This document shows, one piece after another, positions 19,249 through 27,200 of a stretch of DNA of 64,000 bases (the stretch's first letter is position 1; each line of letters opens with the position of its first letter). The position numbers and the translations under genes are program-made. Location: assembly GCF_900114355.1 (NCBI RefSeq), contig NZ_FOSS01000001.1, forward strand, positions 504,044-568,043. Reading direction: 5' to 3'. The notes beneath the pieces are model-generated. The model searched no databases, had not been told where the DNA came from, and was given only the letters and a program-made list of their open reading frames with translations. This stretch comes from Lysobacter sp. cf310 (GTDB lineage: Bacteria > Pseudomonadota > Gammaproteobacteria > Xanthomonadales > Xanthomonadaceae).

Positions 19249-20319
19249 TCACGCCTGCAGCGGGATTTTCGCCTTGCAGGACCACACCCCTTGCCGCCGC
19301 CCGAGCTGGGCGTAGCGTCCTCGCATGTAATCGATCTGGTAATCGTCGCCGCGCGGCAGCTCGCTGAACACGATATCGCTGGACGGCAAGGGAACCAACA
19401 CGCCGCGTTGCGCGTCGTGGCGGCCGATCTGGAAGCGCGGCTCGATCGAAGCCTGGCTGGCGGTGTGCTGGCCGTCGGCCAGAACGACCAGTCCGCCGCC
19501 CCTGACCGCGCAGGAGGGGTCGATGATGGACGTGCCGCAGGAGGCGATCAGCTGCAGGTCCAGGCCCGGCACCTCCGGCCCGAGCACGCGACCCAAGTAG
19601 TTCATATCGTTGCGCAGGGTCTGCTGGCCGTGGTCCAGGCCCAACTCCACGCCCAGCATCATTCCATCCCAGCGAATCAGGTTGTCCAGACTTTGCTCCG
19701 GGTCCAAGGCGTAGCGGCTGGCCAGGCTCTGGTCGGCGTCGGCCAGGCGCGCTGCAGCGGCGTCGTCCAGGCGCGGACGGTATAGCTTTTCCAGCAGCAC
19801 GTACGGCGGCGATGCATCCATCTGCGCGCGCTGGCCGCGCAGCACCAAGATGGAGTTGAGCAAGCCCCTTCGCTGCGTTAGCGACGCGCACAGGCTGCCG
19901 GCTACCAACAGCCAGTTCTTGAACAACGGCGTCCCATTAATCGCGCTATACAGGGCTCCGGCCAACTCGTGGCGCAGGGATTCCGGATAGGCGCCGAAAC
20001 CGGCATCGGTGGCTGCGGTGGCGGCTTGCGCTCCTTTCCGGAACAGGAACTCTGGCGCCAGGAAGACTTTCAAAGTCTGCTCGTCGACCATGCCGTCGAG
20101 ATTGGCATGGCGCTGCGCCGTCCAATACAGCACGTTGAGCAGACGCTGGGCGCGGGCCTGCAGATCCGGATCGGGCAATTGCAGCAGCGGTGCGCCGCTG
20201 GAGGGAATCACCTTGCCCGCCGGCGCCGCGTAATAGGTGGGCAGCATCCAGGCGAACGGCAGCAGATGGCTGTAATCGCCACGGCCGGCACCCCCGCGTA
20301 CGAGCGTATCGAGGTCCAT
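19249..20319 (-). CDS. Nitrilase-superfamily-like protein lacking the usual catalytic cysteine
   Basis: I do not recognise a named family for this 356-residue protein, but it has the layout of a carbon-nitrogen hydrolase. KVFLAPEFLFRKG supplies the expected glutamate (Glu90), NWLLVAGSL matches the nitrilase strand, LLEKLYRPRLD supplies the lysine (Lys178), and MLGVELGLDHGQQ aligns with the GxxICxDH nucleophile strand. There the cysteine position is Gly227. A cysteine at 261 (IASCGTS) falls after that strand and is not at the usual place. There is no signal peptide. It may be a pseudoenzyme or a lineage with altered chemistry. Gene is solitary and convergent with the DUF3108 pair. Confidence 0.55.
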   Translation of the reverse strand: MDLDTLVRGGAGRGDYSHLLPFAWMLPTYYAAPAGKVIPSSGAPLLQLPDPDLQARAQRLLNVLYWTAQRHANLDGMVDEQTLKVFLAPEFLFRKGAQAATAATDAGFGAYPESLRHELAGALYSAINGTPLFKNWLLVAGSLCASLTQRRGLLNSILVLRGQRAQMDASPPYVLLEKLYRPRLDDAAAARLADADQSLASRYALDPEQSLDNLIRWDGMMLGVELGLDHGQQTLRNDMNYLGRVLGPEVPGLDLQLIASCGTSIIDPSCAVRGGGLVVLADGQHTASQASIEPRFQIGRHDAQRGVLVPLPSSDIVFSELPRGDDYQIDYMRGRYAQLGRRQGVWSCKAKIPLQA

Positions 20320-20491
20320 ATCGTCTCCGTCAAAAGGCGTGCGTCATACGCCGCGCCGGCGGCATCGAGGCCAGGCGATGGCGTTCCGTGATCGTTCCCC
20401 TACCGTAAACGCCGCACCGCTCACCTGAAAGTGCGAGCCTTCGTCGGCATCGGCCCAGGGAGTGTACCTAGCGCGCGAACCCCGCTGCGCA

Positions 20492-21817
20492 TCAGCCGGC
20501 AGGCGACGCGCAACCGGCATCGCGACCGACGCGACGCTGCAGGTCCGCGCATAAACGCCGTGCCGCGTCCGCGCGACCGCTCTCGCGCAGCAGCCGTGCC
20601 AGTCGAGTGGTCGCGAGCGGATGCATGGGCGCGAACTCCAGCACGCGCCGGTACCACTGCTCGGCCTCGCGGGTGTGGCCCAGGGCCAGATGGCGGTCGG
20701 CCACCAATACGCCGGTTTCGGCGTACCACGGCAGCAACTGCGATTTCTGTTGATCGTAGACCCGCGTCATCGCGGCGTAGGCCGCTTCGAAGTACGGCAG
20801 CGCGGCCTCGTCGCGCCCGCTGATCTCGAGCACGTCGCCGATGTTGATCAACGGCGCCCACGCATCCGGATCCAAGGCCAGCGCCTGCCGATACGCAGCG
20901 AGGGCGCCGTCCAAATCCGCCTGCGCGCTGCGTACGAAACCCAGCGCCTTGTGCGAGGCCGCATCGCCCGGCGCCAGGCGCACCGCCTGTTCCGCCATCT
21001 GACGTGCGCGCCGCAAGGTCTCGCGTGCAGTCGCTGTCTCCAGGTTGCCGCTGGCCAGCGCGTCGCCGAGCTTGGTGTACTCCGCGCCCTGCCCCGGCGG
21101 ATGCGGCCAGCGCAGCACGCGCTGTACCAGCGCGTTGGCCAGGCCGGCGTAAGCCGGTGCATAGTCGGGATCGGTCGCGATCAGGCGCTCGTAGAGATCG
21201 ATCGCGGCCTCGTTGTCGGCGCGCGAGAAACGCATGTAGAAATCGCCCGCGCGCTCGGCGATCGCGCGCGATTGCGCGCCGGCCGGCTGCGGCAGCGACA
21301 GTGTCAGCCACCCGACCAGGGCGAGCGCCGCCACGCCCGCAGCGCAGGCCAGCGCGAACGGACGCAGGCGGGTGCGGGCGCGAAGCGCTGGCGTAGGTGA
21401 CGATGAGGGCTCGGGCGTCTGCGTACTCGGCGCTTCGACCACAACCGCCTCAGCGGACCCAGGCACTGCGGCTTCCAGCGCACGCACCGGCGCGATCAGG
21501 CGATAACCGCGTTTGGACAGCGTCTCGATATAGCGCGGCTCGCGCGAGTCGTCGCCCAGAGCCTTGCGCAGCTTGGACACCGTGCGCGCCAGGGTGTCCT
21601 CTCCCACCACCAGGCCCGGCCACAACTGCGCGAACAGCTCGTCGCGCGATAGCACCGCCTGCGGCCGCGCGGCCAGCGCGAACAGCAGGTCCATGACTTT
21701 GAGCTCCAGACGCTGCACGCCGTCGGCGCCGATCAGCTCGCCCGAAGCACGCAGCGCGCGCCACTCGCCGACCTCGATCGCCGCCGGCCCCGCCGTGTTG
21801 TTCGCCGCAAACCCCAC
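20492..21817 (-). CDS. Winged-helix transcriptional regulator with membrane anchor and TPR domain
   Basis: One-component membrane regulator of the CadC/ToxR type. From a GTG at 21817 the protein has about 441 residues. Residues about 10-110 form an OmpR/PhoB-type winged helix: WRALRASGELIG, LELKVMDLLFALAARP, SRDELFAQLWPGLVVGEDTLA, SKLRKALGDDSREPRYIETL and KRGYRLIAPV. One membrane helix follows (FALACAAGVAALALVGWLTL), then a periplasmic part with TPR-like repeats (DYAPAYAGLANALVQR, ASHKALGFVRSAQADLDGAL, WAPLINIGDVLEISGRDEAA). The open frame runs upstream to 21979, but those residues are low-complexity and would overlap the divergent peptidase start. It probably controls that peptidase gene. 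Confidence 0.8.
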   Translation of the reverse strand: MGFAANNTAGPAAIEVGEWRALRASGELIGADGVQRLELKVMDLLFALAARPQAVLSRDELFAQLWPGLVVGEDTLARTVSKLRKALGDDSREPRYIETLSKRGYRLIAPVRALEAAVPGSAEAVVVEAPSTQTPEPSSSPTPALRARTRLRPFALACAAGVAALALVGWLTLSLPQPAGAQSRAIAERAGDFYMRFSRADNEAAIDLYERLIATDPDYAPAYAGLANALVQRVLRWPHPPGQGAEYTKLGDALASGNLETATARETLRRARQMAEQAVRLAPGDAASHKALGFVRSAQADLDGALAAYRQALALDPDAWAPLINIGDVLEISGRDEAALPYFEAAYAAMTRVYDQQKSQLLPWYAETGVLVADRHLALGHTREAEQWYRRVLEFAPMHPLATTRLARLLRESGRADAARRLCADLQRRVGRDAGCASPAG

Positions 21818-21959
21818 GTCCGCACCCGCCTTCGGATTGGTCAGGAAAAAAGGAGGAAACCGTCCTTGCCCTACGATAGCGTCTGGGCGCGAATGGCGGC
21901 AGCACCGGCCGTCGCCCATCCCGGCGAGGCCGACCCCATCGTCCCGCCCGGAGCGCCGC

Positions 21960-23507
21960 ATGCCCCTGCCAGCCTTCAAAGCCCTGCCCGCCCTCGCCCT
22001 GACCCTGCTCCTTGGCGTCGGCTGCGGCCACCAGGCCGCCTCGGCCGAGCTCGCGGTTCAACCCACGACACCCGTCCCTGCCGAGACCCGGATCGCCGCC
22101 GCCGAGGTCCGCGCCGAGTTCGAGGAGCTCTACCGCCGCCTGCGCGATTCCCACTACGACCTGTACGCGCGCCGCAACCGGGCCGAGTACGACGCCCTCT
22201 ACGCCCGCATGCACGCCACCTTCGACCGTCCGCTGACCGCGTTCGAGGTACAGACCCGCTTCCAGACCTTCGCCGCCTACGGCCGCATCGCGCACGCCAA
22301 CATCGCCTTCCCGTTGCCCGCGTTCCAGAGCTACCGCGAAGGCGGCGGCCGCGCCTTCCCGCTGTCGCTGCGCGCGGTCGCCGGCAAGTTGCGCGTGAGC
22401 GAGAACCTCAGCGGCCAGCCCGCCCCCGCGCCCGGCACCGAGATCGTCGCGATCGACGGCCGACCCGCGGCGACCTGGCTGCGAGGCCTGAGCCGCCACG
22501 TCTCGGCCGACAACGACTACCTAGCCCAAGCGCAGATGGAAATGTGGTTGCCGGCCCTGGTGTGGCTGGAGCACGGCCCGCGCGACAGCTACGCTCTGCG
22601 GATCCGCGACGCGCAAGGCCACGAAGCCGACCTGAGCCTGCCGGCACGCACCCAGGCGCAGATGCGCGCCGCCGCTGCCGCGCAGCCCAAGTCGCTGGAG
22701 CTGGATTGGGATCGACGCGAGTACCGCATGCTCGATGGTGGCGTCGCCTACCTGCGACCGGGCCCGTTCTACAACAACACGCCCGGCGCGGCCGACATGT
22801 GGGATTACGCCGCGTTCTCGTCCTTCATCGATGAAGCCTTCCGCAGTTTCCTGAGGGCCGACGCCAAAACCCTGTTGATCGACCTGCGCAGCAACCCCGG
22901 CGGCGACAACTCCTTCAGCGACCTGATGGTCGCCTGGTACGCCGACCGACCGTTCCGTTTCGTCTCCGAATTCAAGGTCAAGGCCAGCCAGGCCGCGATC
23001 GACAGCAACCGCAAGCGCCTGGACGCCGACGCTTCCGAACGCAACGCGACCTCGCGCCAATACGCCCGCGCCTACGCCCGGCATCGCCTGGGCGAAGTGT
23101 TCGATTTCGAAATCCCGATGACGCAACCGCGCGCGGGCGAACGCTTCCGCGGCAAGGTCTACCTGCTGATCGACCGCCGCTCCTACTCCAACACCGTCAC
23201 CGTCGCCGCGCTATCGCAGGACTACGGCTTCGCGACCGTGCTGGGCGAGGAAACCTCGGACCTCGCCACCAGCTACGGCGCCTCGGAAAGCTTCACCCTC
23301 TCGCGCACCGGCATCGAAGTGAAGTTCCCGAAGGCCTACCTGATCCGTCCCAGCGGCAACACGGAAGCGCGAGGCGTGGTGCCGGATATCGCGATCGAGA
23401 CGCCGCTAGTGGCCGGCGCGGACGATCCTGTGCTGGCGCGGGCGTTGCGGATCGTGGCGGACGGACCCGAACTCAAGCGGGCTGCGCAAACGGTCAAAGG
23501 CGAATAG
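21960..23507 (+). CDS. S41 family peptidase, probably exported
   Basis: A 515-residue protein with an N-terminal signal (LPALALTLLLGVGCGHQAA). The cysteine could be a lipobox or simply the end of a Sec signal. The middle has a PDZ-like stretch (GTEIVAIDGRPAATWL). The C-terminal half is the S41/tricorn-type core: GGVAYLRPGPF, LIDLRSNPGGDNSFSDLMV near residue 305, and the nucleophile region LLIDRRSYSNTVTVAALSQ near residue 405, followed by GEETSDLATSYGA. It is probably a periplasmic processing or degrading protease. It is divergent from the winged-helix/TPR regulator, with AGGAGG about 100 bases upstream in the shared gap. Confidence 0.83.
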   Translation: MPLPAFKALPALALTLLLGVGCGHQAASAELAVQPTTPVPAETRIAAAEVRAEFEELYRRLRDSHYDLYARRNRAEYDALYARMHATFDRPLTAFEVQTRFQTFAAYGRIAHANIAFPLPAFQSYREGGGRAFPLSLRAVAGKLRVSENLSGQPAPAPGTEIVAIDGRPAATWLRGLSRHVSADNDYLAQAQMEMWLPALVWLEHGPRDSYALRIRDAQGHEADLSLPARTQAQMRAAAAAQPKSLELDWDRREYRMLDGGVAYLRPGPFYNNTPGAADMWDYAAFSSFIDEAFRSFLRADAKTLLIDLRSNPGGDNSFSDLMVAWYADRPFRFVSEFKVKASQAAIDSNRKRLDADASERNATSRQYARAYARHRLGEVFDFEIPMTQPRAGERFRGKVYLLIDRRSYSNTVTVAALSQDYGFATVLGEETSDLATSYGASESFTLSRTGIEVKFPKAYLIRPSGNTEARGVVPDIAIETPLVAGADDPVLARALRIVADGPELKRAAQTVKGE

Positions 23508-23728
23508 TTATGCGAGACGGTGCGGAGCAACTGCTCATTACTCGACCGGAACAGGTGCAGAGTCGACTTGCCGAAAAAGTCCACTCTGACCCCTGCTTAC
23601 GCCGGCCTGGCCGGGCGGAATTAGCGAAGAGCGAGCCTGTGTCATGAGGCCAGCATCTCGGGTCTGTCGTGCTTGCGCAGCCAGAAAAGTCTGAATCTGA
23701 TGTCAGGCTAGTACGGAACTGTGGGTGT

Positions 23729-23754
23729 CCCAGATAGATCTCCCAGATAGATCT
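23729..23754. repeat. Tandem direct repeat, 13 bp x 2
   Basis: CCCAGATAGATCT occurs twice head to tail. It lies in an otherwise featureless 284-base gap (23508-23791) between the S41 peptidase and the putative immunity gene. The gap has lower GC than the flanks and I see no gene in it. Confidence 0.7.
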
Positions 23755-23791
23755 TTTGCTCTCCTGCCCCAGCGGATTTTCTCAATCGCTG

Positions 23792-24256
23792 CTACCTCCC
23801 CTGTTCGCGAGCGACAAACCGCTCACAGCTCATGGCTTCCTCTGAGATGGCAGCTTCGGAGCCAAACGGGTCTACCTCAGCGGTTGAAGATATGTATGCG
23901 CTTTCTTTGACATTGCAGGACCGAGCATCAAAATTCATCGATATGATCGCGTAGCGAACATAGAACGTGCTCGTGTACGTGCCATCTTCATGGCAGTCGC
24001 GCCCCTCACGCCTAGTGCCATAGCTCCAAGCAGACTCTCCTGAGGGCAGGTCTCTCGGAGAGCCTAGGCGCTTAACTGCTTGCGACTTGATCCGCTCCGC
24101 CCCTATCAACCATTTGACGTCATCGATTACATCTCCGTTTCCTATTTTTTCTGGCGCTATATCCATACTCTTTCCTGCGCATTCGCGAGCATCAACAGAT
24201 GCACAGCTGGCAATTGTCAGACAAGAGATCGCGAGGGCAAGTGCTTTTGTTCGCAT
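23792..24256 (-). CDS. Small lipoprotein, candidate immunity protein of the Rhs toxin
   Basis: No family recognised. The ATG at 24256 lies five bases after the Rhs stop codon, so translation is probably coupled. The 154-residue protein begins MRTKALALAISCLTIASCAS, a lipoprotein signal with Cys18 in IASC; the +2 residue is Ala, which favours the outer membrane. The mature part has six further cysteines or so (DARECAGKS, GRDCHEDG, DARSCNVK, AMSCERF), fitting a disulfide-bonded periplasmic protein. Position, size, coupling and low GC fit an immunity protein acting where a periplasmic toxin would act. This is inference from context; a simple orphan lipoprotein is the alternative. Confidence 0.65.
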   Translation of the reverse strand: MRTKALALAISCLTIASCASVDARECAGKSMDIAPEKIGNGDVIDDVKWLIGAERIKSQAVKRLGSPRDLPSGESAWSYGTRREGRDCHEDGTYTSTFYVRYAIISMNFDARSCNVKESAYISSTAEVDPFGSEAAISEEAMSCERFVAREQGR

Positions 24257-24261
24257 AGGGG

Positions 24262-27200
24262 TCACCATTTCTTGCAGCCGAAACAACGTTCTTCCATAAA
24301 GAAAATCCTCTGATGACCGTTTCGCACCTGCGCCTGGTGGCCGGCCTCATGAGCAAGCAAGCTGGCCAAAGAGCAAGCCTTTGCCGATATGAACATATGA
24401 GGATACACGTCCACTAGATCAGCATTCACATGAATTGCGTCTACTGGCCGCGGCGGATTATCAGTCGTAAATACTTGCCGTGGCACATAGCGATATTCCG
24501 CATCATGAAGCTTAGCAATGATCAGCTCTTTCTCCATATCGGAGATGCAGTACCCACTGTAGTACCCGTTCGGACCGCAATCCGTGCAGCCTGAGCATTT
24601 CCGCAGACGCTGAATGGCCTCTTCGTTTGCCGCACGCATCTCCTTCTCCCTAGGAGGGGAGAATCCGTAATACCTGGCAAGACCGTAGATATCAAACGAA
24701 TGTAGCGGCGTGGAATGCACGTATGCGTAAGTACTGGGACCATCCCACAGTCCGATCGGATCACTTTCAAAGTACCGACCAGTGACAGACTCATAGTCAC
24801 GGAAATAGTTGTAGTTTAGTCCGCTGACAACGTCATAGCGCTGCCCAGGGAACCGTAGATCAAACACGAACATCGCGCCGTTGTTGTCTGGATCCTGATT
24901 CGGTGCGCTGTCGCCGAAGGCCTCATCGCCCAACTGCCACGCCCACACGGATTTCTCCGCGACCGGATCAATCACGTTGCGCGGCGTGCCGAGATGATCG
25001 GCCTGGATGTAGTGGAGCTTGTTCGTGTCGATGACGCCGATCGGCAGATCGCCCAGCCAGATGACTTCCTGGACGCGATTGCCTGCATGGTCGTACACGC
25101 CAACCGTATGACCTGCCTCGTCATAGCTCGCATAGGTCTGCGCCGTTGAGGTGCTGGTCGGATAACGCCGCGTCTGCTCGCCCTTGCCGTTGTAGGCATA
25201 GTTCATCACCGCATTGCCGCCCTGCTTTACCTGACCCATGCGGTTGGCCGCGGTGTAGATGAACTCTTTGGCTGTGCCCCCGATGGCGGCCGTGTTGCCG
25301 ACGGCATCGTACGTGCGGGCCGTAGCACCCACCTGTGACAGGCGGTGATTGGTGGTCGGGTAGGTATAGGTCTGCGTAGCGCCCGCGTCGGTCTTGCTGG
25401 TGCGGTTGCCGGTGGCGTCGTAGGTGTAGCCCTGCAGCAACGCGTTGGTCGTGCCGTCGCGGGTTTCGGTCAGGCGGCCGAGCTTATCGTAGGCATAGGC
25501 CCGCAGCGGCGGCTCGGACTGGTCGCCCTTGCGCAGCTTGATCAGGTTGCCGACGGCGTCGAACTCGTAACCCAGGGACAGGCCGTCCGGGCCCACGTCT
25601 TCGATCACGCCCGGCTGGTAGTTCTGGTTGTGGGTGCGCTTGAGGCGGCGGCCGTCGCCGTATTCCAGCTCGGCCACCGGGCCGAAGGGGTAGTAGGTCA
25701 CGCTGGTCAGCAGCACCTGCGCAGGCTGACCTGGCTGGGTCACGGTCACGCCGCTGGGCTGGCCCAAGGCGTTGTGGGTGTAGTCCACCCGCATCCCGCT
25801 GGGATAAGTGACCGACGCCAGCTGGTTGGCCAGGGTGTAGCCGTAGACCAGGGTGAACACCTGGCCATTGGTGGTCTGGACCTTACGCACCACGTTGCCG
25901 CGGCGGTCGTAGCAGTAGCGGGTGTTTCCGCTGCCGTCGTCCATGCGGGTCAGGCGGCCGGCGCTGAAGGTCTCACCGCTCTGGCAGACGGCCTGGGTGG
26001 TGTCGTAGGTGTAGCCGACGTTGAGCGCGGTATCGCTGTAGGCGATACCGACCACGCGGTTGAGGGCGTCGTAGCTGTAGGTGGCCGTCTCGTTGCGGGC
26101 GTCGGTCTGCGTCTTCCGGTTGCCGGCGCTGTCGTAGGTGTAGCCGGTGATGCCGGTGTCCGGGCTGGTCAGCTGGGACAGGTCGCCCAGACCGTTGTAC
26201 TGGTACTGGGTGTTCAGGCCCTTGGGATCGGTGACCTGGGTTAGGCGGTCCAGCGCGTCGTATTGGTACTGGGTCTGGGCGTTGATCCCGGCGGTGTCCT
26301 GCAGGGTCTTCAACAGACGGCCCAGCGGGTCGTAGTTGTTGTCGGTGACCGTGCTTAGGGCATCAGTGACGGTGTCTACGTTGCCAGCGGCGTCGTAGAC
26401 GTAGCCAGTGGCGTGGTTGTAGGCATCCTTGCCGGTGCTGAGCTGGCCGAGCTGGTTGTAGACGCGCGACAAGGTGCGCAGCAGCACGCCGCCGCTGTCC
26501 TTGGTGTCTTCCTTGGTGCGCTGGCCGGCGTTGTCCAGGGTGTAGACGATCTGGTTGCCGGCGTTATCGGTGACCGTGGTCAGGCGGTGTGCGGCGTCGT
26601 AGCCGAACACGGTGTAGCTGCCATCGGGCTGGGTGATCTTGCTGACCAAGCCGGTGGGCGTGTACTCGTAACGGGTGATCGCGTCGTCGGTTTCGCTGCC
26701 GGCGTTGGGGCCGCGGACCTTCTGCGCGGTCAGCCAGCCACGGGGGTGGTACTCCATGTCTGTGATGACGCCGTTGGGGTCTTTGACCGACAGCGGACGG
26801 CCGGCGCCGTCGTAAGCCAGGGTTTCCGTGACTTGGCCCAGGGCGTTGGTGACCCTCCACAGGTCGCCCTTGCGGTGCGGACAGGTGGTCGGGGCGCTGG
26901 CGCAGGTGGCGTCGTCGCTGGCGTAGTAGGTGAACTGGGTGGTGTCGGTGACGTCGGTACGTGGGCCGTTGACCGAGGTCACCAGACCCAGCAGCGGGCA
27001 GGTGCCGGCGGTGATGTGGGACTGTTCGCAGTAGGTGCTGGTGCTGCTGCGGATACTGGCGGGCACTGCCGGGTCGGTGGCGGTGGACGTCAGCACTTGG
27101 CCGCGAGCGTTGTAGCTGTTGTCCTGCTTCGCCAAGGCGGTACCGCTGGCGGTGTAGGTCTGGCGCTGCGTGGGCAGGTCCAGGGCGGTGTCCCACACCG

